Part shown: piece by piece, positions 18,133-26,970 of the stretch
Layout of the letters: the number at the start of each line of letters is the position of its first letter
How positions within the stretch are numbered: the stretch's first letter is position 1
Origin: Nocardioides glacieisoli
GTDB lineage: Bacteria > Actinomycetota > Actinomycetes > Propionibacteriales > Nocardioidaceae
Reading direction: 5' to 3'
DNA length: 64,000 nucleotides
Assembly (NCBI RefSeq): GCF_004137245.1
Contig: NZ_SDWS01000001.1
Location: forward strand, 248,001-312,000
Translations under genes and position numbers: made by a program
Notes under the pieces: generated by a model
The model's input: the letters and a program-made list of their open reading frames with translations, nothing else
Database searches by the model: none
What the model was told of the DNA's origin: nothing

Positions 18133-18178
18133 GACGTCATACGGACGGGACAGACGGTTGCCCCATCCGTATGACGTC
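18133..18178. promoter_or_regulatory. Inverted repeat upstream of the aminotransferase promoter
   Basis: Two perfect 13-bp arms, GACGTCATACGGA (18133-18145) and TCCGTATGACGTC (18166-18178), flank a 20-bp centre. Three more pairs form after a single mismatch. The element ends 10 bp before the predicted -35 box at 18189. It could be a regulator-binding site, or a terminator for the DUF1707 gene 27 bp upstream. Confidence 0.55.
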
Positions 18179-18188
18179 ACGGGGCGGC

Positions 18189-18216
18189 TCGACACTGATC
18201 AGCAGTTGGCTAGGTT
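18189..18216 (+). promoter_or_regulatory. Predicted leaderless promoter of the aminotransferase gene
   Basis: TCGACA (18189-18194) and TAGGTT (18211-18216) are separated by 16 bp. The -10 box ends 7 nt before ATG 18224. Confidence 0.55.
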
Positions 18217-18223
18217 CGGTCGC

Positions 18224-19318
18224 ATGATCCGCGAGCGCCACCTCTTCGGTCCCGGTCCCTCCAACCCCTACCCGGAGGCGACCCGCGCCCTGGCCGAGCC
18301 GTTGCTCGGCCACCTCGACCCGGAGTTCCTCCGGATCATGGACGAGACCTGCGACATGCTCCGCACGGTCTGGGGCACCGACAACTCGCGCACCCTCCCG
18401 CTCAGTGCGACGGGCTCGGCCGGCATGGAGGCGGCGTTCGTCAACACCGTGCACCCCGGCGACGTCGTGGTCGTGGCGGTCAACGGGCTCTTCGGCCAGC
18501 GGATGACCGACGTCGCTGCCCGCTGCGGCGCCGAGGTCGTCGCGGTCGAGCACGAGTGGGGTCAGCCGGTCGATGTCGAGCGCGTCCTCGCCGCCCACGA
18601 CGCGCCGGCGATCATCGCGGCGGTCCACGCGGAGACCTCGACCGGAGTCCGGTCCGACATCGCCGCGCTCGGGGCGGGCAAGGGGGACGCCCTCCTGGTC
18701 ACCGACGCGGTCACCTCCATCGCCGGCATCGAGCTGCGCGCCGACGACTGGGGCGTCGACGTGGGCTACGCCGGCACCCAGAAGTGCCTCGGCGTCGCGC
18801 CCGGCCTCGCGCCGTTCACGATCAACGACCGTGCCTTCGAGCGCCGCGTCGAGAAGCCGCAGTCGTGGTACCTCGACCTCGGCATGCTCGGCGGCTACGT
18901 CGGCGAGGCTGCCAGCAAGGGCGGTCAGCGGACCTACCACCACACCGCGCCCACCGCTATGGTCGCCAGCCTCCACGCCGGGCTCACCCGGATCCTGGAC
19001 GAGGGCCTCGATGCCGTGTGGGCGCGCCACCAAGCCGCTGGCGACGCGCTGCAGGAGGGCCTCGAGGCCATGGGCCTCGAGCTCTTCGCCGCCGAGGGCA
19101 GCCGGCTCCCCGAGCTGACCACGGTCAAGGTGCCCGAGGGCGTCGACTCGGCGGCCGTGCGGCGCGAGCTGCTGGAGCGGTACGGCATCGAGATCGGCGC
19201 CGGCGCCGGGGCGTACGCCTCGACGGTCTGGCGGATCGGTCTGATGGGACGCAACGCGCGTCCCGACGCGGTCCTCATGGTGCTCGCGGCGCTGCAGGAC
19301 GTGCTCGGCCGTGACTGA
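18224..19318 (+). CDS. Class V PLP-dependent aminotransferase (alanine--glyoxylate type)
   Basis: This 364-residue protein begins MIRERHLFGPGPSNPYPEAT, the typical N-terminus of alanine-glyoxylate and serine-glyoxylate aminotransferases. Other features are PLSATGSAGMEAAF, the cofactor aspartate in LLVTDAVTSIAGIEL, and the Schiff-base lysine in YAGTQKCLGVAPGLAPF. It probably transfers an amino group from alanine or serine to glyoxylate. The GlcD-like oxidase upstream could supply glyoxylate from glycolate, a plausible but unproven link. The ATG at 18224 is chosen because TAGGTT ends 7 nt before it; the frame is open to 18158. It overlaps the next gene by 8 nt. Confidence 0.82.
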   Translation: MIRERHLFGPGPSNPYPEATRALAEPLLGHLDPEFLRIMDETCDMLRTVWGTDNSRTLPLSATGSAGMEAAFVNTVHPGDVVVVAVNGLFGQRMTDVAARCGAEVVAVEHEWGQPVDVERVLAAHDAPAIIAAVHAETSTGVRSDIAALGAGKGDALLVTDAVTSIAGIELRADDWGVDVGYAGTQKCLGVAPGLAPFTINDRAFERRVEKPQSWYLDLGMLGGYVGEAASKGGQRTYHHTAPTAMVASLHAGLTRILDEGLDAVWARHQAAGDALQEGLEAMGLELFAAEGSRLPELTTVKVPEGVDSAAVRRELLERYGIEIGAGAGAYASTVWRIGLMGRNARPDAVLMVLAALQDVLGRD

Positions 19319-19793
19319 CCGCACCTCCGGGCTGGTCCTGCGAGCGATGTCGCAGGAGGAGCACGTCGTCTGGCGCGAGTCCTCCGAACGCGGCTACGCC
19401 GCCGAGATCGCCGTCTCGCGCGACCTCGACCCGGACGCCGCCCTCGCGCAGTCCGCGGGCGAGTTCGCGTCCTTGCTCCCCGACGGCCTGGCGAGCCCCG
19501 GCATGCACCTGTTCACCGCGGTCGTGGGTGACGAGCCGGCGGGCATCGGCTGGTTCGAGCTGCGCCAGCGGGCGTCCGGGACGTCGGCCTGGATCTACGA
19601 CATCCGCCTGGACGGTGACCGCCGGGGCCAGGGGCTCGGGCGGACGCTGCTGGAGGCCCTGCACGACGCCGCGCGCGACCTCGGGGCCACGTCGATGACC
19701 CTCAACGTCTTCGGCGACAACCCCACCGCGATCCGGCTCTACGAGACGTCGGGCTACACCGTCACGGCGCAGCAGATGCGGCTCGAGCTCTAG
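19311..19793 (+). CDS. GNAT family N-acetyltransferase
   Basis: This 160-residue protein has the GNAT acetyl-CoA motif as DGDRRGQGLGRTLLEALHDAA, followed by LNVFGDNPTAIRLYETSGY, a common C-terminal GNAT pattern. The acceptor is unknown. The GTG start lies inside the end of the aminotransferase gene, so the two are probably translated together. It is convergent with the secreted protein gene, with only 1 bp between the stop codons. Confidence 0.8.
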   Translation: MTDRTSGLVLRAMSQEEHVVWRESSERGYAAEIAVSRDLDPDAALAQSAGEFASLLPDGLASPGMHLFTAVVGDEPAGIGWFELRQRASGTSAWIYDIRLDGDRRGQGLGRTLLEALHDAARDLGATSMTLNVFGDNPTAIRLYETSGYTVTAQQMRLEL

Positions 19794-19794
19794 G

Positions 19795-20427
19795 TCAGCC
19801 CAGTCGGGCGACTGCGACCTCGCCGAGCTCGAGGACCTGCGACCGCGGTGGACGGATGTCGGTGTAGCTGACGTCGAGCACCGACACGGTCCGTCCGACG
19901 CGTACGACGAGCACGCGTCGCCAGTCGGCGAGGCCGTCCTGCAACCAGCAGATCAGCATCCCCGCGGACTCGTCACCCACGCGCGGCGGCAGCCAGGCGC
20001 GATTCTTCAGAGTGACGTCGCCGCCCTCGCCGTCGTCGGTGGCGATGTTGCCGACGCAGCGCTTGCTGAAGTGCCGGTAGCGCTGGACCAGGGCGCGAGC
20101 ATCGGCCACGGTGCGGAAACGGACCAGGGTCTGGTCGATCAGCGACACCGAGCGCCGGCGGACGCCGGGGGAGACGCTTCCGAAGACCCGGCTGGTGCCG
20201 CGCACGGCCTGGCCCCGGTCCTCGCAGCCGCGCGGTGCGAAGACAGGTGAGCGCATCACGATGCGCAGCGGGTCGCGCATGTCCGGGTAGACCGCTTCGT
20301 AGTCGGACAGCGTGAGCAGGTGATCCCGCGTCACCGGCGCGGTCGCGGCCGCCGCCCCGGGCGATGGGGCGAGGAGGGCTCCGAGAGCTACCAGCATCGA
20401 GATGGTCGACGAGAGGGTCCGGCGCAT
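19795..20427 (-). CDS. Secreted protein of unknown function
   Basis: This 210-residue protein has a signal peptide: MRRT, a hydrophobic core (MLVALGALLAPSPG) and an AAAATA cleavage region. The mature part has three cysteines and a layout reminiscent of PknH-type extracellular sensor domains (VFGSVSPGVRRRSVSLIDQT, then DARALVQRYRHFSKRCVGN). That resemblance is weak. The gene is divergent from smc with about 120 bp between them. Confidence 0.65.
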   Translation of the reverse strand: MRRTLSSTISMLVALGALLAPSPGAAAATAPVTRDHLLTLSDYEAVYPDMRDPLRIVMRSPVFAPRGCEDRGQAVRGTSRVFGSVSPGVRRRSVSLIDQTLVRFRTVADARALVQRYRHFSKRCVGNIATDDGEGGDVTLKNRAWLPPRVGDESAGMLICWLQDGLADWRRVLVVRVGRTVSVLDVSYTDIRPPRSQVLELGEVAVARLG

Positions 20428-20486
20428 GCTCCAGCATGGCGGCGTGGCACGCCCACGCGCAACGCCTCCCCCCGGCGTCGGTGTCG

Positions 20487-20492
20487 TAGGGT
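20487..20492 (+). promoter_or_regulatory. Predicted -10 box of smc
   Basis: TAGGGT fits the local TANNNT pattern. It predicts a 5' leader of about 52 nt before the TTG start of smc, including the AGGAG site. No convincing -35 box was seen. Confidence 0.4.
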
Positions 20493-20551
20493 GGGCGCCG
20501 CTGAGCTTCCCCAGTTTTCAGTGATCATTCCTGACCGGCGAGGAGCCCGCG

Positions 20552-23500
20552 TTGTACCTGAAGAGCCTGACCCTCAAGGGGTTCAAGTCCTTCGCGTCAT
20601 CGACGACCCTGCAGCTCGAGCCGGGCATCACCTGCATCGTCGGCCCCAACGGGTCGGGCAAGTCCAACGTCGTCGACGCGCTCGCCTGGGTGATGGGCGA
20701 GCAGGGCGCGAAGAGCCTGCGCGGCGGCAAGATGGAGGACGTCATCTTCGCCGGCACGTCCGGCCGTCCGCCGCTCGGTCGCGCCGAGGTGCAGCTGACC
20801 ATCGACAACTCCGACGGCGCGCTCCCGATCGACTACGCCGAGGTCACGATCAGTCGCACGATGTTCCGCAACGGCGGTTCGGAGTACGCGATCAACGGCA
20901 GCAGCTGCCGGCTGCTCGACGTCCAGGAGCTCCTGAGCGACTCCGGCATCGGCCGCGAGATGCACGTGATCGTCGGGCAGGGCCAGCTCGACTCGATCCT
21001 GCACGCGACGCCGGAGGACCGCCGCGGCTTCATCGAGGAGGCCGCGGGCGTCCTCAAGCACCGCAAGCGCAAGGAGAAGGCGCTCCGCAAGCTCGACGCC
21101 ACCGACGGCAACCTGACCCGACTCGCTGACCTGCTCTCCGAGATCCGCCGCCAGCTCAAGCCGCTCGGGCGGCAGGCCGAGGTGGCCCGCCAGGCCCAGA
21201 CCGTGCAGGCCGACGTGCGCGACGCCCGCGCCCGGCTGCTCGCCGACGACCTCGTCACCGCCCGCACCGCCCTCGCGTCGGAGCTCGCCGACGAGACCGT
21301 CCTGCTGGAGCGCCGCCAGGAGGTCGAGGCCGCCGTCACCGCCGGCCGCGAGCAGGAGGCCAGGCTCGAGGCCGCGCTGCGCGACGACCTGCCCCGGCTC
21401 GCGGCGGCGCAGGAGACCTGGTTCGCGCTGTCGGGGCTCAAGGAGCGCCTGCGCGGCACCGCGTCCCTGGCCGACGAGCGGATCCGCAACGCCGCAGGTG
21501 CGGCCGACGGCGACTCGGTCGACTCGGGCCGCGACCCCGACGAGCTCGAGGCGCAGGCGACGCGCGTGCGCGAGCAGGAGGCCGAGATTGCGGCCCAGGT
21601 CGAGCAGCAGCGCACCTCGCTCGATGCTGCCGTCGTCGCCAAGCGTGCCGCCGAGGAGGCCGCGGCCCAGGAGGAGAAGCGCATCGCCGGCCTCCAGCGT
21701 GCGGCCGCCGACCGTCGAGAGGGCCTCGCCCGGCTCACCGGCCAGGTCAACGCGCTGACCTCACGCTCCGAGGCGGCCGACGCCGAGATCCAGCGCCTCA
21801 CCGACGCCCGCGAGGAGGCGGCCACCCGCGCCGAGCGCGCCCAGCGCGACTTCACCGCGCTCGAGACCAGGGTCGCCGGCCTCGACGCCGGTGAGGAGGG
21901 CCTGGACTCGGAGCACGAGGAGGCGGTGGGCGCCCTCGACGAGGTCGAGGAAGAGCTCGCCCAGGCTCGCGACGAGGCCCAGCGGTCCGACCGCGAGCGG
22001 GCCGGTCTGGTCGCCCGCCGCGACGCCCTCGAGATCGGCCTCAACCGCAAGGACGGCGCCGGCGCCCTGCTCGCCGCGACCGACACGGTCGACGGGCTCC
22101 TCGGCTCCGTCGCAGCGCTGCTCGACGTCGACCACGGCTACGAGACCGCGGTCGCCGCCGCGCTCGGCTCGGCCGCCGACGCCGTGGTGGTCGCCGACGC
22201 AGCAGCCGCGGTCCGGGCGATCACCCACCTCAAGGACGACGACCTCGGTCGCGCGGGCCTGCTGCTCGGCGGCGCACCGGCCGCCGAGCGCGACTGGCCG
22301 CAACTGCCCGACGGGGTGACGTACGCCGTCGACGTGGTGTCCGCGCCCGACGACGTACGCCCTGCGCTGGCGCGGCTGCTGCACCAGGTCGCGGTCGTCG
22401 ACGACCTGCCCGCCGCCCGTCGCCTGGTCGCCGACCTGCCCGACGTCGTCGCGGTGACGCGCGAGGGCGACCTGCTCGGCTCGCACTTCGCGGCGGGTGG
22501 CTCCAGCAGCCAGCCCAGCCTCATCGAGATCCAGGCGGCGGTCGACGAGGCCACCACCCGGCTCGCCGAGGCCACCGCCACGACCGAGCGGCTCGGCTTC
22601 GAGATCTCCCGGCTCGAGGCGGCCCGCCACGACGCCCTCAAGCGCGTCGACGTCGCCCTTGCAAAGCTCCACGAGTCCGACGCCACGCTGGCCGCGGTCG
22701 CCGAGGAGCTCGGTCAGTACGGCTCCCAGGCCCGCGCCGCGAAGGGCGAGGCCGACCGGCTCGAGCGGGCGATCACCACCGCCCGCGAGGCCCGCGAGGC
22801 CGACCTCGCCGGCCTGGCCGAGCTCCAGGCCCGCCTCGCGGCTGCCGAGGACGTCACCGACGAGGAACCCGACACCTCCGAGCGCGAGAAGCTCGCCGAG
22901 CAGGCCCGCGAGGCACGCCAGCACGAGATGGACGCCCGCCTCGCGCTGCGCACCGCCGAGGAGCGTGCTCGCGCGCTCCACGGCCGCGCCGACTCCCTGC
23001 TCCGCGCAGCCCAGGCCGAGCGCGAGTCGCGGGCCCGGGCCGCCGAGCGCCGCGAGCGGCTGATCCGCGAGGGCCGCGCCGCCCAGGCCGTGTCGGTCGC
23101 CGTCCGGGTCGTCCTCCACGAGCTCGAGCGCTCCGTGATGCTGGCCGCCGACGAGCGCGCGGCGGTCGAGGAGTCGCGGCAGGGGAGCGAGCAGCAGCTG
23201 ATGGCCGTGCGCACCTCGCTGCGCGACCTCGGCCGCGAGCACGACGAGCTGGTCAGCTCGGTGCACCGCGACGAGATGGCCCGCACGCAGCAGAAGATGC
23301 GCATCGAACAGCTCGAGGAGCGTGCGCTCGAGGAGCTCGGCCTCGACCCCGACGGCCTCGTCGGCGACTACGGTCCGGAGACCCTCGTCCCGTTCAGCGG
23401 CGAGGTGCCCGACGGCGAGGACGTGCCCGAGCCGACGGCGTACGTCCGCGAGGAACAGGTCAAGCGGCTCCGCACCGCCGAGCGCGCCCTGTCGATGCTC

Positions 23501-24106
23501 GGGCGGGTCAACCCGCTCGCGCTGGAGGAGTTCTCGGCGATGGAGGAGCGGCACAAGTTCCTCACCGAGCAGCTCGAGGACCTGCGCCGCACCCGCAAGG
23601 ACCTCCTCGACATCGTCCGCGAGGTCGACGCCCGCGTCGAGCAGGTCTTCACCGAGGCCTACGCCGACGTCGAGAAGGCCTTCGACCAGACCTTCACCCG
23701 GCTGTTCCCCGGTGGCGAGGGCCGGCTCGTCCTGACCAACCCCGACGACATGCTCAACACGGGCATCGAGGTCGAGGCGCGCCCGGCGGGCAAGAAGGTC
23801 AAGCGGCTCTCGCTGCTGTCCGGTGGTGAGCGCTCGCTGGTGGCCGTCGCCTTCCTGGTGTCGCTCTTCAAGGCACGTCCGTCGCCGTTCTACATCCTCG
23901 ACGAGGTCGAGGCGGCGCTCGACGACACCAACCTCGGCCGCCTGCTCCAGATCTACGAGGAGCTCCGCGAGAACTCCCAGCTCCTGGTGATCACCCACCA
24001 GAAGCGCACGATGGAGGTCGGCGACGCGCTCTACGGCGTCACCATGCGCGGCGACGGCGTCTCGGCCGTGATCAGCCAGCGGTTGCGGGACGCCGAGTCG
24101 GCATGA
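20552..24106 (+). CDS. smc: Chromosome segregation protein SMC
   Basis: This 1184-residue ATPase has the full SMC layout. The N-terminal head has Walker A GPNGSGKS at 31-38. A long coiled coil (about 170-500) leads to a central hinge (about 510-650), followed by a second coiled coil and a C-terminal head with LLSGGERSLVAVAFLVSLFK and the Walker B FYILDEVEAALDD. SMC folds and separates the chromosome with ScpA and ScpB, which are not in this window. The TTG start has AGGAG 6 nt upstream and gives the family start MYLKSLTLKGFKSFA. The stop overlaps the next start as ATGA. Confidence 0.96.
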   Translation: MYLKSLTLKGFKSFASSTTLQLEPGITCIVGPNGSGKSNVVDALAWVMGEQGAKSLRGGKMEDVIFAGTSGRPPLGRAEVQLTIDNSDGALPIDYAEVTISRTMFRNGGSEYAINGSSCRLLDVQELLSDSGIGREMHVIVGQGQLDSILHATPEDRRGFIEEAAGVLKHRKRKEKALRKLDATDGNLTRLADLLSEIRRQLKPLGRQAEVARQAQTVQADVRDARARLLADDLVTARTALASELADETVLLERRQEVEAAVTAGREQEARLEAALRDDLPRLAAAQETWFALSGLKERLRGTASLADERIRNAAGAADGDSVDSGRDPDELEAQATRVREQEAEIAAQVEQQRTSLDAAVVAKRAAEEAAAQEEKRIAGLQRAAADRREGLARLTGQVNALTSRSEAADAEIQRLTDAREEAATRAERAQRDFTALETRVAGLDAGEEGLDSEHEEAVGALDEVEEELAQARDEAQRSDRERAGLVARRDALEIGLNRKDGAGALLAATDTVDGLLGSVAALLDVDHGYETAVAAALGSAADAVVVADAAAAVRAITHLKDDDLGRAGLLLGGAPAAERDWPQLPDGVTYAVDVVSAPDDVRPALARLLHQVAVVDDLPAARRLVADLPDVVAVTREGDLLGSHFAAGGSSSQPSLIEIQAAVDEATTRLAEATATTERLGFEISRLEAARHDALKRVDVALAKLHESDATLAAVAEELGQYGSQARAAKGEADRLERAITTAREAREADLAGLAELQARLAAAEDVTDEEPDTSEREKLAEQAREARQHEMDARLALRTAEERARALHGRADSLLRAAQAERESRARAAERRERLIREGRAAQAVSVAVRVVLHELERSVMLAADERAAVEESRQGSEQQLMAVRTSLRDLGREHDELVSSVHRDEMARTQQKMRIEQLEERALEELGLDPDGLVGDYGPETLVPFSGEVPDGEDVPEPTAYVREEQVKRLRTAERALSMLGRVNPLALEEFSAMEERHKFLTEQLEDLRRTRKDLLDIVREVDARVEQVFTEAYADVEKAFDQTFTRLFPGGEGRLVLTNPDDMLNTGIEVEARPAGKKVKRLSLLSGGERSLVAVAFLVSLFKARPSPFYILDEVEAALDDTNLGRLLQIYEELRENSQLLVITHQKRTMEVGDALYGVTMRGDGVSAVISQRLRDAESA

Positions 24107-24552
24107 GCGATCGCCCCACCCGGGACGACTACGTCGCCTGGCGCACCGCCACCACTCGCTGGCGCGACGACGACGCCTACGGCCACCTCAACAACGCGAC
24201 CTACTACGAGCTGTTCGACACCGCGGTCAATGCCTACCTCTACGAGGCGACCGGCGTCGACGTGCGGGCGCTGCCGGAGATCGGCGTCGTCGCCGAGACG
24301 GGGTGCCGCTACTTCCGCGAGATCGGCTTCCCCGAGCCGATCGAGATGGGCCTCGTCGTCGACAAGGTCGGCACGAGCTCGATCGTCTACCGGATCGGCC
24401 TGTTCCAGGGGCCCTCGGAGGAGGCAGCGGCCGAGGGGCGGTTCGTCCACGTCTACGTCGACAACACCCACGGCGCGGGCGCCCGTCCGGTCACCCCGAT
24501 CCCCGACGTCGTCCGCGCGGCCGTCGTACGACTGCAGCGTCCTGTCGACTAG
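24103..24552 (+). CDS. Acyl-CoA thioesterase, hotdog fold (4HBT)
   Basis: This 149-residue protein has the YbgC/FadM-type 4HBT pattern: TTRWRDDDAYGHLNNATYYE contains the Asp and the hotdog helix start, and CRYFREIGFPEPIEMG follows. Such enzymes hydrolyse acyl-CoA thioesters; the chain length cannot be predicted. Its start overlaps the smc stop by 4 nt, so translation is coupled, although no functional link to SMC is evident. Confidence 0.8.
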   Translation: MSDRPTRDDYVAWRTATTRWRDDDAYGHLNNATYYELFDTAVNAYLYEATGVDVRALPEIGVVAETGCRYFREIGFPEPIEMGLVVDKVGTSSIVYRIGLFQGPSEEAAAEGRFVHVYVDNTHGAGARPVTPIPDVVRAAVVRLQRPVD

Positions 24553-24653
24553 CTCACCCCGACGCGCCGAGGACGTCCCTCGATGCAGCCGGGGGACCGT
24601 TGCTGTGCGACGGTGGACGGGTCAGCACGACCCCCCCCGGAGAGGTTCACTCC

Positions 24654-24830
24654 ATGCTCGCGATCGTCCTCATGATGACCCTCGGCGTGCTCGTCGCCGG
24701 AGCCGTGGCGGTCTACGTCGCCTACCCGCACCGCGGTGAGGACATCCCCATGGTGCCGCAGCTCGGCGACGCGATGCGCAAGGGTGTCGACGCCCTCCCG
24801 ACGCTCGAGGACTCCGAGTCGCGCGTCTGA
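24654..24830 (+). CDS. Small single-pass membrane protein
   Basis: This 58-residue protein has one N-terminal membrane segment (MLAIVLMMTLGVLVAGAVAV) and a short charged tail. GGAGAGG lies 8 nt before the ATG. A run of eight cytosines (24631-24638) stands just before the ribosome binding site. The family is not recognised. It may be an envelope-associated small protein. Confidence rests on the clear ribosome binding site and membrane segment. Confidence 0.6.
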   Translation: MLAIVLMMTLGVLVAGAVAVYVAYPHRGEDIPMVPQLGDAMRKGVDALPTLEDSESRV

Positions 24831-24880
24831 CGCCTCGGCGTCCGCACGGCGTGGCACTCCCGCGAAGGCCCGCGACGCAC

Positions 24881-24886
24881 TAGCGT
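24881..24886 (+). promoter_or_regulatory. Leaderless -10 box of the methyltransferase gene
   Basis: TAGCGT ends 7 nt before GTG 24894. It decides the start: an in-frame GTG at 24885 overlaps the box itself and would not be in the transcript. Confidence 0.5.
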
Positions 24887-24893
24887 GCCAAGC

Positions 24894-25820
24894 GTGACCG
24901 AGTCACGCCAGCTTGTCTCGAAGGACGTCTCGAGGGCCTACTGCGCAGCCTGTGGCACCACCGTGTCACGGGAGTTCCGGCGTGGCCCGGACGGCCGCCC
25001 GCACGTGAAGTGTCCCCGCTGCGGCAGCCTGGAGCGCCACCGGTTCCTCTCGCTGCTGCTCGGCGTCCTGGCCCCGGAGCTGCGCGACCTCGACACCGTG
25101 GTGGAGATCGGTCCGTCGCGGCAGTCCACGGCGCTCATCGACCAGCTCGGCGCGCGTCGCCGCATCGGGCTCGACTTCGGCTACGACGGTCGCGAGGTCG
25201 ATGCCCTCGCGTGCCTGACGCGGCTGCCGCTGCGGGACGCCTCGGTCGACCTGCTCGTCTGCTACCACGTGCTCGAGCACGTCGCCGACGACGCCGCTGC
25301 GATGCACGAGATCGCGCGGGTGTTGAGCCCGCGGGGCATCGCGCTCCTACAGGTGCCGATCCGGATGGGCGTACTGACAGAGGAGGACCCGGCGGCGCCG
25401 CCCGAGGAGCGGTTGCGCAGGTTCGGCCAGGTCGACCACGTGCGGTGGTACGGCGACGACTTCGACGTGCGCCTCTCCGCGGCCGGCCTGTCGTCCGTGC
25501 GGGTCACCCCGCCGGCGCTGGTCGGCGAGGCCGCCGTCGAGTGGTTCCACCTGATGCCCCACGAGATGGTCTGGGTCGCCCGTCCCGGCAAGGAGGTGGC
25601 CGCCCCGATGCTCGCGGGCGGCCCCGCATCGGGCCTCACGGCTGCCTTCGACGCCGTGCTGGCCGACCTCGCGGTGACGCGCGCGAAGGTCGAGCGGGCA
25701 CGCGCCCGCGGCGACCGGCTGGCCGCCCAGCGCGACGCGCTGCTGGCGCGGCTGGGGGCCGTGGGGCCGCGCCGCAGCGCCGAGGTGGTCACCCGCCTCC
25801 GGCGCGCCGCGCACCTGTGA
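24894..25820 (+). CDS. Class I SAM-dependent methyltransferase with N-terminal zinc ribbon
   Basis: This protein is about 308 residues long. An N-terminal CAAC...CPRC pair (about residues 15-43) suggests a zinc ribbon. The methyltransferase part contains TVVEIGPSRQST in place of the usual glycine-rich loop and LLVCYHVLEHVADDAAAMHE, which is typical of the Methyltransf_11 family. The C-terminus is rich in Arg, Ala and Leu and may form a helix pair. The substrate is unknown. Similar proteins occur in surface polysaccharide clusters, and glycosyltransferases follow ftsY here, but the link is inference. Confidence 0.7.
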   Translation: MTESRQLVSKDVSRAYCAACGTTVSREFRRGPDGRPHVKCPRCGSLERHRFLSLLLGVLAPELRDLDTVVEIGPSRQSTALIDQLGARRRIGLDFGYDGREVDALACLTRLPLRDASVDLLVCYHVLEHVADDAAAMHEIARVLSPRGIALLQVPIRMGVLTEEDPAAPPEERLRRFGQVDHVRWYGDDFDVRLSAAGLSSVRVTPPALVGEAAVEWFHLMPHEMVWVARPGKEVAAPMLAGGPASGLTAAFDAVLADLAVTRAKVERARARGDRLAAQRDALLARLGAVGPRRSAEVVTRLRRAAHL

Positions 25821-25833
25821 TGGGATTGCCCAC

Positions 25834-26970
25834 ATGGGTGACTGGCTCTATCTGATCATCGGCATCGCCGTCGTCGGCGTCCTCACGCTCGCGGGGCTGC
25901 TGACCTCCGGCCGCCGCCGCAAGGGGGACCTGCCTGCTGCGGGCGGCACGGACGTCATCGCCCCGCCGCCCACCGACGCGGACACCGCTGTCGAGGCGCC
26001 ACCGGAGCCGGCCGTCGAGACCGCTCCGGCTGCCACGACGGTCGAGAAGCCGGAGGGTACGGCGTCGCGGCTGGTGCGGCTGCGCCAGCGGCTCTCGCGC
26101 TCCCAGGGCGGTCTCGGCCAGGGCCTGCTCGCACTGCTGAGCCGCGAGAAGCTCGACGAGGACACCTGGGAGGCGATCGAGGACACCCTCATCACCGCCG
26201 ACGTCGGCGTGGCGCCGACCCAGGCCCTCGTCGAGAAGCTGCGCACCCGGCTGCGGGTCGAGGGAGGGCAGGCGCCCGACGCGCGGGCAGTGCTCCGTGA
26301 GGAGCTCATCGAGCTCGTCGGCACCGACATGGACCGCCGCGTGCAGGTCACCGGCACCGACGGCAAGCCCGGCGTGGTGCTCGTGGTCGGCGTCAACGGG
26401 GCCGGCAAGACCACCACGGTCGGCAAGATCGCCCGGATCCTCGTCGCCGAGGACCTGTCGGTCACGCTCGGCGCGGCCGACACCTTCCGGGCCGCCGCTG
26501 TCGACCAGCTGGCCACGTGGGGCGAGCGCGTCGGTGTCGAGGTCGTCCGCGGGCCCGAGGGCGGCGACCCCGCGAGCGTGGCGTTCGAGGCGGTCAAGCG
26601 CGGCACGGAGGACGGCATCGACACGGTCCTCATCGACACCGCCGGCCGCCTGCAGAACAAGGCCGGCCTGATGGACGAGCTCGGCAAGATCAAGCGCGTC
26701 GTGGAGAAGCAGGCCCCGGTGACCGAGGTGCTCCTCGTCCTCGACGCCACCACCGGCCAGAACGGCCTCATCCAGGCCCGCGTCTTCAGCGAGATCGTCG
26801 ACGTCACCGGCATCGTCCTCACCAAGCTCGACGGGTCCGCCAAGGGCGGGATCGTCGTGCAGGTGCAGCGCGAGCTCGGCGTACCGGTCAAGCTCGTCGG
26901 TCTCGGCGAGGGCCCCGACGACATGGCCCCCTTCGACGCGGCCGCCTTCGTCGACGCCCTCCTCGGCTGA
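25834..26970 (+). CDS. ftsY: Signal recognition particle receptor FtsY
   Basis: This 378-residue GTPase docks SRP-ribosome complexes at the membrane. It starts with a membrane segment (WLYLIIGIAVVGVLTLAGLL) that anchors it directly, followed by an acidic Pro/Ala-rich linker. The NG domain includes the G1 loop GVNGAGKT (186-193), the insertion-box motif DTFRAAAVDQL, IDTAGR and TKLDGSAKGG. Its partner Ffh is encoded 8 kb downstream. The stop codon lies inside the first copy of the palindromic repeat array that follows. Confidence 0.95.
   Translation: MGDWLYLIIGIAVVGVLTLAGLLTSGRRRKGDLPAAGGTDVIAPPPTDADTAVEAPPEPAVETAPAATTVEKPEGTASRLVRLRQRLSRSQGGLGQGLLALLSREKLDEDTWEAIEDTLITADVGVAPTQALVEKLRTRLRVEGGQAPDARAVLREELIELVGTDMDRRVQVTGTDGKPGVVLVVGVNGAGKTTTVGKIARILVAEDLSVTLGAADTFRAAAVDQLATWGERVGVEVVRGPEGGDPASVAFEAVKRGTEDGIDTVLIDTAGRLQNKAGLMDELGKIKRVVEKQAPVTEVLLVLDATTGQNGLIQARVFSEIVDVTGIVLTKLDGSAKGGIVVQVQRELGVPVKLVGLGEGPDDMAPFDAAAFVDALLG

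Noticed and set aside
20833..22086. A 417-codon Ser/Arg/Ala-rich minus-strand frame
   Set aside because: It is antisense to the smc coiled-coil region and is explained by the biased codon use there.
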